Shown here piece after piece: positions 7,884 through 16,614 of a stretch of 28,676 bases of DNA. The notes under the pieces were generated by a model. The model had not been told where the DNA came from. It did no database searches and saw nothing but the letters and a program-made list of their open reading frames with translations. The first letter of the stretch is position 1. Every line of letters starts with the position of its first letter. This stretch comes from SZUA-287 sp036397975 (GTDB lineage: Bacteria; Bacteroidota; Ignavibacteria; UBA10030; UBA6906): NCBI GenBank assembly GCA_036397975.1, contig DASWHW010000029.1:1-28676 (forward strand), read 5' to 3'. The position numbers and the translations under genes are program-made.

Positions 7884-8954
7884 TTAGGGATGGTTGACTG
7901 CCTGTTCCTTGCCGGTGCCTTTCACTTCTTCTTCCCAGCGCTTCATCCATCGACCCTCATGGGAGGCCAGGTATGCCCAATCGATCTTCATCGGAATCAA
8001 ATGAAGGGAGGAAATCCACTCCGGCAACGCCGTTGGATCGATATCAGTCCGCGTGGGAATGCGAAAGAAGTTCTCGGCCTGAAGCAACATGCTTTCCCGG
8101 GTGGTAACAAATTCGTAAAATCGAATAGCATCCTCGCGATGGCGTGATCCCTTGAGCAACGCAATGCAATCGGTTATCAGCGGTGTACCGCTCTTCGGAA
8201 TCACATAGCCGAACGGGTAGCCATTGATCGACCTCTGGATCACGACATCAGGGAGATTCCAAATTGAAAGAGGAGCCTCCTCTCTTGCAATCTTCAGGTA
8301 GAGTTGCGTTGGATCTCCGGCGTACGATTTCGTGTTTGCATCCAACTGCCGAAGCCAACCAAAGCCTGAATCAACGTCACCGGTTCTCTTCTCTTCGCGG
8401 GCAATCAGCGCAGAAAAAATCGTTCGCATCGTTCCCGAGGCAAGGGGATAGCGGAGTATGATCTTCTCGCGCCACTCGGGTTTCAGAAGGTCATCCCAGT
8501 CCACCGGCAGTTCTGATGATTTCAACATGCGCGAGTTGTACATAATCACTTCGGGAGTCAGTTGCGTTGCATACCACATCGCGTTCTGACTCTTAAAATC
8601 ACTTGGAACGAGTGAATCCCACTGTGGCTTATAGGCGTGAAGCAGGCTTTCAGCCTCCGCTGTGGCAAACATCGTGGCGGGTGCTCCCCACCAAATATCT
8701 GCCTGAGGATTATTACGCTCAGTCCGCACGCGATCATACGCATCCTGAGAACCCATGTCGAGCCATTGAACGTCGATCTCCGGATAAACTTTCTCAAAGC
8801 GCTGCTCGAATGCAGAGAGCATCTCCTTGCCATGTGGCGAATAAACCACCACAGTGCGCTTCGACGAATCCCGGCAAGAAAAAAACATCAAGACGCAGTA
8901 GAGAATTGCTTGCGCTGGAAAACATATTCTTGGAAAGTTTTCGGGAGATTTCAT
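7884..8954 (-). CDS. ABC importer substrate-binding lipoprotein (family 1, FbpA/ThiB-like)
   Basis: The protein has 356 residues. A hydrophobic N-terminal stretch ending FFSC (Cys27) looks like a non-ideal lipobox, so the mature protein is probably lipid-anchored in the periplasm. The start VVVYSPHGKEMLSAFEQRFEKVYP and the block QADIWWGAP are typical of the iron/thiamine/phosphonate solute-binding family. It delivers substrate to the permease and ATPase encoded immediately downstream. The paired tyrosines that coordinate Fe3+ in FbpA are not evident in the corresponding C-terminal region (WNLPDVVIQRSINGYPFGYV), so iron as substrate is doubtful. Its ATG overlaps the PIG-L gene stop as ATGA, implying translational coupling. 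Confidence 0.88.
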   Translation of the reverse strand: MKSPENFPRICFPAQAILYCVLMFFSCRDSSKRTVVVYSPHGKEMLSAFEQRFEKVYPEIDVQWLDMGSQDAYDRVRTERNNPQADIWWGAPATMFATAEAESLLHAYKPQWDSLVPSDFKSQNAMWYATQLTPEVIMYNSRMLKSSELPVDWDDLLKPEWREKIILRYPLASGTMRTIFSALIAREEKRTGDVDSGFGWLRQLDANTKSYAGDPTQLYLKIAREEAPLSIWNLPDVVIQRSINGYPFGYVIPKSGTPLITDCIALLKGSRHREDAIRFYEFVTTRESMLLQAENFFRIPTRTDIDPTALPEWISSLHLIPMKIDWAYLASHEGRWMKRWEEEVKGTGKEQAVNHP

Positions 8955-11308
8955 TTAGTGCGGGACCGAGGATACGATATCATGTTGGCGAAACACCCTA
9001 TCGCACCTGGATGCGCTTCTTTCATCTGCCGGTACCAGACGTAGGAAGTATAGATGTATGATCCCTTCCCATACGAGGCAACGAGATATCCGGTCGTAAG
9101 TGGTTCTTCATCAGGATCATTGCTGGAAAGCATTCGCTCATACTCTTGAGGAACGTTTGTGGGAAAGTATAATCCCCGTTCCTGAACCCATCCCTCCCAT
9201 GCCGAATTCCCGATGAGGTTCGGCTTGGTGAAGAGTGGATGCCCGCCGTTGAGAATCTCGATCGGTGCATTTTCGTTCGTGACTCTGTCGCGACTTAGGC
9301 TGAAAGGAAATGGCGCGTACGATTCCTTCCACTCTTGGTCCTTCTGGTAGAAGACAATAAGATTTCCTCCGTCGTGGACATATTTCAAGAGTCTGCTGTT
9401 GAATTTCTGTAAGTCGTCTCTGACAAGGTATGCACGGATGTCAACGACTATCGAAGTAAATTGAAGAAGGTCAAGGTTTTCAAGAAACTTATCGTTAAGT
9501 AGTTGATACGAAACACCGAGGCCCTGCAAAACGGTTTCGATGGTGTTTTCAAAGCTCGTCACCAGCCCTACCTCAATATCATTCGCGACCGACACCCTTT
9601 GCACTTTAATCCGGACATCCTCAAAAGAGTGCTCTGCTTTCACCCGGACGCGATATTCTCCCTCATAAACGCCGCTCGGAGGAGTTACAGAGATCTTCAT
9701 TCTGGCCACGCCGTCTTCGTCTGTGATACTAAACTTGCCCTGTGTTGACTTCCAGCCATCAGGAACTGTGGCGCTTACGGTTCCCGTCATCGACTTTGGA
9801 AGGAAGTTTCGCACCTCCACATCAAGGTCAACTCTCCGCTTTTCTCGCGACGGTTCAATCCAGACTATTGAGGGAGTGACTTTCATTACCTGTTCGGGAG
9901 CTATATCGGGAGAGAGGAAGTTGTACAAGGTTAATGGAAATCTGTTCAGGCGCAATGACACATCAGCGTTGATATCCTGGTTCCACTCAACAGGAGCATA
10001 TTGATATGTTGCCCGCGGGATGGTGTAGAAGGCATTTCCCCCGACGCGAAGGAGGAAGTCTCGCTCATGCCTTGTTGGTGTCACGACCGGTGCAACACCC
10101 GGCCGTTCATTGATAGTCCATCCTAAGGCGGAAGTGACCCGCGTTCGAACATCCGAAATCGAAAGATTGGAATTTTCTTCAGGGAAGATTTGAATGGTGC
10201 AAACCACATCCTGGTTTCGTATAACCACACTATCCGCAAGACTTAACTCGCAATGAACGCCCGAGACTGCCAGGACAAGAGAAACAAGTTCATTTTTCCA
10301 TTCAGCCACAACGCGGCTTTCGAACGGGGTTGCTGGAGACGGAAGAGCACGGATCATTTCTTGGGCAATGGATACCCGGTGGAGAACTGTGTCAACTTTC
10401 ATGTCGGGCACAAATGACCGGATAAAATCTTTCAGGTCAAGAAAAGCAGAATTCTTGAATCCCCGCCAAAGGTCGATGCCGCCAAAGAACGAAGTGCTGT
10501 CGGGGAGATAGACGCTGTTTTGTCTGACCAGATTATACCCGTTGGAGGTTCTGGTGAATCGGGAAAGATCCACCTTATCCATGCCCTGCGACTTGTGGTT
10601 GCGCAGTGCTTCAGCAGCGACATCGAGGTATGACTTCTTGCTTAGGTCGTCGATGGCAGCAATCGGGACAACCACATCAACATCTCCCTTCCCAGAGCCG
10701 AATTGCCGCACGTAAACCTTGCGTGGCTGCCAGAGGGTAAGGCCGGGTAGCCGCAACTGCTCAGGAAACATTGTGCTATCTGCCGCCGCATCGAAGGCCG
10801 TGATCGCACAGATGCCTGCGACTTGATGCTGTCCGTGGCCACTCACAGTATTGAAGTTTGTGAAGAGAACATCGGGTTTATACTTCCGAATCGCATAGAC
10901 AACCCGACGCAGCACTTCCGAGGGTCCACCCCACTTACCGAAGGCCTCACTTGCGGTTTTCGAAAAACCAAAATCAGAAAAATTCATGAAGAGCGGAATT
11001 GACCCTAGAATGCGAGCCGCTTCTCTTGTCTCACGAGTTCGAATCACCCCGAGTTCATCATACAGTTCAGCCCCGATTTCGTTTTGTCCGCCTTCCCCAC
11101 GGGTAAGAAACACGGTGTACACCTTTGCACCGACGTGTCTCCGAATATAGGCGATTGTCGCGCCATCTTCATCGTCAGGATGGGCAGCAATGTGCATTAC
11201 CACAGCCTCACTGCTTAGGTCTCGGAATGTCTGCGTCTTTTCTATCGATGAGACACCGGCCAAACCTACAGAAGAACCGAAACACACAAGGAACAAGATT
11301 TTTCTCAT
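8951..11308 (-). CDS. Secreted PIG-L/LmbE-family deacetylase with C-terminal beta and GATase-like domains
   Basis: The protein has 785 residues and an N-terminal signal peptide (hydrophobic residues 4-19). The N-terminal PIG-L domain has the zinc motif AHPDDED (42-48) and the second ligand motif GHGQHQ (157-162), as in LmbE-like N-acetylglucosamine deacetylases. A middle region (about 390-590) looks like beta-sandwich modules, possibly the NEW3/NPCBM-associated type. The C-terminal 190 residues resemble a ThuA/GATase-1-like fold (IVVDIRAYLVRDD, VHDGGNLIVFYQKD), with no obvious Cys nucleophile. The likely role is periplasmic or surface deacetylation of an N-acetylated sugar; the substrate is unknown. 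The ATG overlaps the Sua5 stop (TAATG) and the stop overlaps the lipoprotein start. Confidence 0.88.
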   Translation of the reverse strand: MRKILFLVCFGSSVGLAGVSSIEKTQTFRDLSSEAVVMHIAAHPDDEDGATIAYIRRHVGAKVYTVFLTRGEGGQNEIGAELYDELGVIRTRETREAARILGSIPLFMNFSDFGFSKTASEAFGKWGGPSEVLRRVVYAIRKYKPDVLFTNFNTVSGHGQHQVAGICAITAFDAAADSTMFPEQLRLPGLTLWQPRKVYVRQFGSGKGDVDVVVPIAAIDDLSKKSYLDVAAEALRNHKSQGMDKVDLSRFTRTSNGYNLVRQNSVYLPDSTSFFGGIDLWRGFKNSAFLDLKDFIRSFVPDMKVDTVLHRVSIAQEMIRALPSPATPFESRVVAEWKNELVSLVLAVSGVHCELSLADSVVIRNQDVVCTIQIFPEENSNLSISDVRTRVTSALGWTINERPGVAPVVTPTRHERDFLLRVGGNAFYTIPRATYQYAPVEWNQDINADVSLRLNRFPLTLYNFLSPDIAPEQVMKVTPSIVWIEPSREKRRVDLDVEVRNFLPKSMTGTVSATVPDGWKSTQGKFSITDEDGVARMKISVTPPSGVYEGEYRVRVKAEHSFEDVRIKVQRVSVANDIEVGLVTSFENTIETVLQGLGVSYQLLNDKFLENLDLLQFTSIVVDIRAYLVRDDLQKFNSRLLKYVHDGGNLIVFYQKDQEWKESYAPFPFSLSRDRVTNENAPIEILNGGHPLFTKPNLIGNSAWEGWVQERGLYFPTNVPQEYERMLSSNDPDEEPLTTGYLVASYGKGSYIYTSYVWYRQMKEAHPGAIGCFANMISYPRSRTK

Positions 11309-11949
11309 TAAGCAGTCCGCAGTAAGGATTGAATTTGCTGAAATGGTATGGCCCCTTCGCGTATCAACACGGGATCAGTTCCCCGAACATCGAGTACGGT
11401 CGAGGGCTTGCCCTCTTTCAGAATGCCGGCGTCGATAAACAAATCAATTGGACCGTCCAGCGATGCCTGGATCTTTTGAATGCTTTTTTCCGGCATCGTG
11501 CCGGAGACATTTGCACTTGTCGCCGTCAACACGCAACCGGTTCTGCGCAGCAGCGCTAAGCAGAAATTGTTCGATGGTATTCTGACACCAATCGTTCCGG
11601 TGTCGCCAGTGATCTCTGGGGGAACAATCGGCGTTGCATCAAAGATTAACGTAAGAGGACCCGGCCACAGATTGTCGATCAACATTCGGGCAAACGAATT
11701 GACCGACGCGGCAACCATCGATACCTGTTGAAGGTTTCCTGCAATAACGCCGATTGGTTTCTTCCCTCGCTCTTTTTTGTTGGCGATGACTTTCCTTACT
11801 GCGGTTGCATTGAGCGCATCCGCACCGATCCCATAAAGTGTTTCTGTCGGATAGACGATTATTCCGCCTGCTCGAATGACAACTGACGCGTGTTCCAAAA
11901 TCTGCTCATCTAATTCAGGGAGATGTATCTCAACAACTGTCGCCATCAT
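11308..11949 (-). CDS. L-threonylcarbamoyladenylate synthase (Sua5/YrdC/TsaC family)
   Basis: This is a 213-residue YrdC-domain protein that makes threonylcarbamoyl-AMP from threonine, bicarbonate and ATP, the first step of the t6A37 modification of ANN-decoding tRNAs. Family signatures include GGIIVYPTETLYGIGADA, the KKERGKKPI segment, WPGPLTLIF, GVRIPSN and LTATSANVSG. It lacks the extra C-terminal domain of long Sua5 proteins and so is the short TsaC form. The frame is open up to 12045, but I chose the ATG at 11949: the extra residues are translated from the end of the glycosyltransferase gene, GAGG lies 8 nt upstream, and this start gives an ATGA overlap with that gene. An ATG at 11946 is equally possible. 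Confidence 0.93.
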   Translation of the reverse strand: MMATVVEIHLPELDEQILEHASVVIRAGGIIVYPTETLYGIGADALNATAVRKVIANKKERGKKPIGVIAGNLQQVSMVAASVNSFARMLIDNLWPGPLTLIFDATPIVPPEITGDTGTIGVRIPSNNFCLALLRRTGCVLTATSANVSGTMPEKSIQKIQASLDGPIDLFIDAGILKEGKPSTVLDVRGTDPVLIREGAIPFQQIQSLLRTA

Positions 11950-12983
11950 GCGTAGGTCCTCACCCCGGTGATAATGGAGATGACCTTCTCGTAGACCGCT
12001 GAAGAGGAAATCGTATTCATACACACAAAGGTCTTGATGGGGCAAGTCTCGCCACCGTGAATGCTACACGGGCGACAGGCAAGACCTTGGGTTTCAACGA
12101 CAACATCCTGCGGACCCAGCGGACCAAAGCCGAAGGCCGGAACAGTCGCTCCAAACACCGCGACCACAGGCGTCCCGACAGCCACCGAAAGATGCATCGG
12201 GGCACTATCGTTGGAAACGACCACGCGGCATCGCTGCATTAACGCAGCTGATTGGAGCAGAGTTGCTCTCCCCGCAAGATTGATCACCTGGTTACCCAAG
12301 CCCTTCGCAACCTCTCCACTTAGTTGTGCATCTTCTTCACTCCCCAGAAGAAGAACATTGATTCCTTCGGTCGCCAGCATTGAGACCAACTGTTTGTAGT
12401 GATCCATTGGCCATCGTTTGGTATTCCAGACCGATCCGGGTGCAACAGCGACAAGAGGTTCCTCGGAGAAACCGTCGATCATCTCCCCCGCCCATTTGTT
12501 GTCTGCATCAGACGGATAGACTCTCGGCAATTCGATGCCGGGAATCTCTACGTCTAATCCTGCCAGCAAATTGAGGTTTCTCTTCGTCTCGTGTTCTTCC
12601 CCCTTGTAGTCTATCACCCGAGTGAAAAGAAATTTCCCCGCACTCGTAGAAAAGCCAATGCGGACAGGAATCTTTGCGAAACGAGCCAAGGCGGCCGAAC
12701 GGAGAGAGCGATGCGGGACTATCGCAGCATCAAAATGTCGATCTCGCATTTTGCCCACCAGTCGGATGGCGCTTCGAAGATCTTTTTCTGCACCCTTCTT
12801 ATCATACAGAAGAACTTCATTAATGTCAGGATGATTGAGGAGTGCCCCTGCGGCAGATGGAATAGCAAGAAAGGACACGTTTAAGTCCTTGAAACTTTTT
12901 CGGAGCGACTGAACAAGGGGCAGCGTCAGGATCACATCGCCAATAAAAGCGGTTTGGATAATGAGAACGTTCCGGGGGGGCAT
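11946..12983 (-). CDS. waaF: ADP-heptose:LPS heptosyltransferase-type glycosyltransferase (GT9)
   Basis: The protein has 345 residues, normal for GT9. It shows the N-terminal motif NVLIIQTAFIGDVILTLPLV, the core KRWPMDHY after APGSVWNT, the sugar-nucleotide region VVSNDSAPMHLSVAVGTPVVAVFG, and a C-terminal Cys cluster (CRPCSIHGGETCP...C) of the kind seen in heptosyltransferase II. It should add heptose or a related sugar to the LPS inner core at the cytoplasmic face of the inner membrane. It follows the acyltransferase gene with a 2-nt gap, so lipid A acylation and core assembly are encoded together. WaaF is the nearest named family, but GT9 substrate identity cannot be fixed by eye. Confidence 0.9.
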   Translation of the reverse strand: MPPRNVLIIQTAFIGDVILTLPLVQSLRKSFKDLNVSFLAIPSAAGALLNHPDINEVLLYDKKGAEKDLRSAIRLVGKMRDRHFDAAIVPHRSLRSAALARFAKIPVRIGFSTSAGKFLFTRVIDYKGEEHETKRNLNLLAGLDVEIPGIELPRVYPSDADNKWAGEMIDGFSEEPLVAVAPGSVWNTKRWPMDHYKQLVSMLATEGINVLLLGSEEDAQLSGEVAKGLGNQVINLAGRATLLQSAALMQRCRVVVSNDSAPMHLSVAVGTPVVAVFGATVPAFGFGPLGPQDVVVETQGLACRPCSIHGGETCPIKTFVCMNTISSSAVYEKVISIITGVRTYA

Positions 12984-12985
12984 TC

Positions 12986-13939
12986 TCAGACTCGCTCCCC
13001 GTCGGAGGATTCAACGGGGATTGCACCCTCGTTCGTTTCGTTCCTCTTCCGGTAATATTCCGTATGCTTCCACCGTTTGTGCATCCACAGCCATTGTTCC
13101 GGGTGACGACGAATTTGTTCTTCCAGAAGGGCGGTATGCCTCCGTGTCAGCTCGGTGACATTCTCTTCAGTGTATCTCTCCAGTCCTGATCTGTCCACCT
13201 CTTCGTAATGCAGATCAAACGTCCCATTTTCCACTCTAATAAGAATAAGGAAAATCAGCGGGGCATCAGTCTTCAAACAGAGGGCCGCAGCACCTCGGTG
13301 CGTCGCAGCAGGACGTTCGAAGAAGTTGATGAACGGAGATTCCTTGGGACCGCTTTGGTCACCGAGTATCAGGACGATTTTCTTTTCACGAAGGGCGGTG
13401 AGAAGTCCCCTGCTTGATGGACCCATCGGCACGGTACTGTTGCCGTGCCGTTTCCTTATCGAATCAACCACCGCATCAATCCTTCCATTTCGTTGCCGCT
13501 GCACAATCATGACCAGCGGATGTTCCAGAAAAAGCCTCACTGAGTGCGGGATAAGTTCCCACGAGCCGAAGTGGGCAGACAGCAACACGGCTCCTTTGCC
13601 CCGGTCGACGATTGCTCGAAACGTGTCAAGGGAAGTTGGATTGATCTTCGACTTCAGCATCGACTCGGATTGCCCGCTGGCCCAAAGCATATGGACAAGG
13701 GAGATGGCATAGTTCTCATAGGCTCCGTGTGCAATCGTCCGAATTTCTTCTGGCGTGCTTTCAGGAAAAGCATGACCGAGATTATCAAGAGTAACGCGCT
13801 TTCGAAAGCCGGTCGCAAACGCTAGTGAACCTAGCAGCGTTCCAACACGGTGCGTCGCTCGGAATGAAAGCGAACGTGCGAACAGAAGTAGGCAGCGAAA
13901 CAGGAAATATTCAATTTGATTTTGAATCAGACGCCGCAT
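12986..13939 (-). CDS. Lipid A biosynthesis acyltransferase (LpxL/HtrB family)
   Basis: The protein has 317 residues. An N-terminal hydrophobic segment (about 10-45) anchors it in the inner membrane. The acyltransferase HX4(D/E) motif is HFGSWE with His123 and Glu128. Downstream family features are GDQSGPKESPFINFF and the C-terminal HPEQWLWMHKRWK, both characteristic of LpxL/LpxM-type enzymes. It should transfer a secondary acyl chain onto a lipid A precursor, or a related acyl acceptor. It is encoded 48 nt after the EamA gene and directly before the GT9 glycosyltransferase, which supports an envelope role. Whether it is an early or late acyltransferase is not visible from the sequence. Confidence 0.92.
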   Translation of the reverse strand: MRRLIQNQIEYFLFRCLLLFARSLSFRATHRVGTLLGSLAFATGFRKRVTLDNLGHAFPESTPEEIRTIAHGAYENYAISLVHMLWASGQSESMLKSKINPTSLDTFRAIVDRGKGAVLLSAHFGSWELIPHSVRLFLEHPLVMIVQRQRNGRIDAVVDSIRKRHGNSTVPMGPSSRGLLTALREKKIVLILGDQSGPKESPFINFFERPAATHRGAAALCLKTDAPLIFLILIRVENGTFDLHYEEVDRSGLERYTEENVTELTRRHTALLEEQIRRHPEQWLWMHKRWKHTEYYRKRNETNEGAIPVESSDGERV

Positions 13940-13987
13940 GACTCGATGAATTTACAAAATCAACCGAGAACATACAACGGCGTTGCG

Positions 13988-14449
13988 TTAACTAGTTGGA
14001 CTTGGAGTTCGGTGGGATAACTGCAGGAGGACAATTCCGACGATGATTGCCACGAGACCGCATGCCGAGAGAAGATCGATATGCTGGTCACCGCGGAAAA
14101 GTCCAAGGATTGTTCCCGCAATGGGGGAGAATGCAAATGCTATTGCCAGAGTGACGCCGAGATTCTCCGTTGTGGAAAGAGATGCGTAGAAACTCCACAT
14201 CCCCAAACTACCTGCAACGATCCCTCCCCCAATGAGGATCATCAACCATGCGCGAATGTTATCCGGTTGGCCAACACTGCGCCATGCAGGAATGGAAAAC
14301 AAACCCAAAACACACAACGCAACGGCGGTTCGCAACGTAATCCCGGCGATTGGGGGCATACCGATTGCCCGTAAACCGGTCTTTTCAAAATAACCACCCA
14401 CTCCCCACGCCAACCCGGCAAGAATAGCATACATCATGTACGGGCGCAT
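13988..14449 (-). CDS. EamA/DMT-family membrane protein, half-length
   Basis: This 153-residue protein is almost entirely hydrophobic, with about five membrane helices. It has the EamA-type start (YAILAGLAWGVGGYFEKTGL) and the end LLSACGLVAIIVGIVLLQLS. Typical drug/metabolite transporters contain two EamA repeats in about 300 residues, so this is a single-repeat form that probably works as a dimer. A GAGGG site lies 6 nt before the ATG, which supports the start. It lies between the GWxTD gene and the lipid A acyltransferase gene, which hints at export or flipping of an envelope intermediate, but that is only contextual. The substrate is unknown. Confidence 0.85.
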   Translation of the reverse strand: MRPYMMYAILAGLAWGVGGYFEKTGLRAIGMPPIAGITLRTAVALCVLGLFSIPAWRSVGQPDNIRAWLMILIGGGIVAGSLGMWSFYASLSTTENLGVTLAIAFAFSPIAGTILGLFRGDQHIDLLSACGLVAIIVGIVLLQLSHRTPSPTS

Positions 14450-14461
14450 AGTATACCCTCA

Positions 14462-15811
14462 TCAACGAACTATTATTTGTCGTTCCCAGTTGTCATCGTG
14501 AATTTCGTTGCGGTGTGTTGAATGCACAAGTTGGTAATCTGAGCCCTGAGATCGCTGCACAAAAACGAAAAAGACCCCGCCCTGTAAACTATTGTACGTC
14601 CATAATTCATGAGGACGAGCTTCCGCTTCATTCGGATGCCGCTCAATATCATCTGGTTGGCCATAGAAAATATACACGCGTCCGCGATCGGTGTTATACC
14701 CTTTCCGCCCCAGCGATCGGAAGTTCTCATTCGTATATGCCACACGGCGAAAATACTCCTCCTTAAACCCAAGAGGTTTATGAGCCCAGAACTCTGCCAG
14801 GAAACGGGCTTTGGCTTCCCTGCCAACGAACTTTTTATACTGATCCTTTTCTCTTGAATTCACCTCGTACCGTGCCTGGTCGAACTCAAGATCCAACGCC
14901 TCCTCGCTCAAGCCCGCATAATCATCGATGAACGCGGTTGGAGCAGCTGCAAAGAGCGAGGAGTCAATGCCGGAAGTAGGGTTATACACAAATATTTTTT
15001 TAGATGATGAAACAAGCGGCGAGCCTGACTTACCGAGGAAGGAAAGTACAATAGTGTACGTTCCCATCTTCAGTTTCGAGGCAGGAATGCTCTCCACAAT
15101 GACTGTTGATTCGGCCGATCGCTTCCGTACCCGCTCTTTCGAAATGACCTCTCGTCCGACAGCATCAATCACCAGAAGCCTCTGCGTGTAATCGCTTGAA
15201 TCATTCCCCTCCAACAGATTGTATGCTTCGCCATAGAGGTAACACATCTGGCTTTCATCAAAAATGCCTGTTACATTGGGAACGACATCCAGCGTATTCT
15301 TGTAGAAAGGTCCGCCTTTCTCTCCTTGGCGGATGACGGATGCAAGTTCAAGATCACTTATTACCATCCCGTCCGCCAGCGGCAGAATGCTGCACTGCAT
15401 TCGCACACTATCGACGCGCGTGAGATCGTGCATGTCCTGACCGATTACCGTGATGCGGTAGTCGCCCGCTTCAAGTTCAACTCCAGCAACACCGATAAGA
15501 TTGATCCCGTTCTGGATCGCCGCGGTATCCTGCCTCGTGTGAGGAACTCGCCATCGCTGTCCCGCTACAACGGAGTCACCTTTTGTTACGAAGAGGCTCA
15601 GAACCGCTTCTGCTGTCATTGTTCCGTCTGCAGTCGTGTACAGAAGCGTTTTTTGTGGTATGGAATAGTACACTTCCACATACTGTTTCTCATTCACGCT
15701 TCCCCTAAAACGTGCATAATCCGCCTCGACATCAAACGGATGTACGTCTGGAAGAGTCTGTGCAACGAGGAGGGTTGGTATGAAAAGATTCGCTATCAGA
15801 TAATACTTCAT
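14462..15811 (-). CDS. GWxTD-domain protein, secreted
   Basis: The protein has 449 residues and an N-terminal signal peptide (hydrophobic residues 4-16, cleavage likely after VAQ). The N-terminal two thirds looks like beta-rich extracellular modules with no recognised motif. The C-terminal part is a GWxTD domain: GYNTDRGRVYIFYGQPDDIE at about 371-390, preceded by the usual EYFRRVAYTNENF. The domain is common in the FCB and Acidobacteria groups and its function is not established. The signature Trp is Tyr here. The gene lies 14 nt after rluB and 12 nt before the EamA gene. Shared promoter and location suggest an envelope-associated role, without proof. Confidence 0.9.
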   Translation of the reverse strand: MKYYLIANLFIPTLLVAQTLPDVHPFDVEADYARFRGSVNEKQYVEVYYSIPQKTLLYTTADGTMTAEAVLSLFVTKGDSVVAGQRWRVPHTRQDTAAIQNGINLIGVAGVELEAGDYRITVIGQDMHDLTRVDSVRMQCSILPLADGMVISDLELASVIRQGEKGGPFYKNTLDVVPNVTGIFDESQMCYLYGEAYNLLEGNDSSDYTQRLLVIDAVGREVISKERVRKRSAESTVIVESIPASKLKMGTYTIVLSFLGKSGSPLVSSSKKIFVYNPTSGIDSSLFAAAPTAFIDDYAGLSEEALDLEFDQARYEVNSREKDQYKKFVGREAKARFLAEFWAHKPLGFKEEYFRRVAYTNENFRSLGRKGYNTDRGRVYIFYGQPDDIERHPNEAEARPHELWTYNSLQGGVFFVFVQRSQGSDYQLVHSTHRNEIHDDNWERQIIVR

Positions 15812-15825
15812 GGTTTGGATGGTTC

Positions 15826-16614
15826 TTATTTGTTCATTTTGTGTTTGACAAAATTCAGGGAAGTCGTTTCAACTCCCGAGATCTCCCTCAGTTTTCGCAG
15901 TTCGTCGTTGGTGAGAGGTCGACTTGCACCCCGGGGAAGTCCTTTGATTGTTACGGGGCCATAAGCAATCCTGTCCAACTTCTTGACGATATATCCGAGG
16001 GATTCGAACATACGATGAATTTGCCTGTTCTTTCCTTCGGAGATCACCACGTCGAGTTCCTTCCCTTTACTTTTCGGGCTCACGAAAACCCTCGCCGGAA
16101 AAGTAACACCATCATCGAGACGAACTCCATTCCTCAGCGCTGTTATGTGCTCCGGTGCGACCGGCTGATCACAGGTGACGTGGTAAATCTTTGATACTTC
16201 ATACCGCGGATGCATCAGATGATTGGCAAAATCACCATCGCTGGTAAGAAGAAGAACACCTGTGGTATGACGATCGAGTCGCCCCACCGGAAAAACGCGC
16301 CTCTTGGAATGGAGAACATCCATCACCGTAGTTCTGCCTCGCTCGTCATGAGCTGTAGTGATGGTGTCTTTCGGCTTGTTCAACACAATATACAGATGAT
16401 CATGAACCTGCACCACCTGTTTTCCACCGACGGCAACGTGGTCATGTCCCGGACGGACTTTTGTCCCCAAGTCGCGAACCCGGCTGCCATTCACTTCTAC
16501 CTTTCCCTCCGCAATCAGATCGTCCGCTTTCCGTCGTGAAGCAACACCGCATATACTCAAATAGCGATTGAGCCGAACGGCCTCGATCACCTCCGACCTA
16601 GGACGTTTTCCCAT
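15826..16614 (-). CDS. rluB: rRNA pseudouridine synthase, RluB/RsuA family
   Basis: With the ATG at 16614 the protein has 262 residues. An N-terminal S4 RNA-binding domain (RLNRYLSICGVASRRKAD, about 14-31) is followed by the pseudouridine synthase domain with the catalytic motif GRLDRHTTGVLL, Asp114. The later GKNRQIHRMFESLGY is the RluB/RluE/RsuA signature. It isomerises a uridine in ribosomal RNA, by family most often in 23S helix 89 (RluB). GGGAG lies 7 nt before the chosen ATG, which overlaps scpB by 17 nt. The longer frame to 16707 only re-reads scpB sequence. scpA-scpB-rluB is a widely conserved gene order, which supports the RluB assignment. Confidence 0.93.
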   Translation of the reverse strand: MGKRPRSEVIEAVRLNRYLSICGVASRRKADDLIAEGKVEVNGSRVRDLGTKVRPGHDHVAVGGKQVVQVHDHLYIVLNKPKDTITTAHDERGRTTVMDVLHSKRRVFPVGRLDRHTTGVLLLTSDGDFANHLMHPRYEVSKIYHVTCDQPVAPEHITALRNGVRLDDGVTFPARVFVSPKSKGKELDVVISEGKNRQIHRMFESLGYIVKKLDRIAYGPVTIKGLPRGASRPLTNDELRKLREISGVETTSLNFVKHKMNK

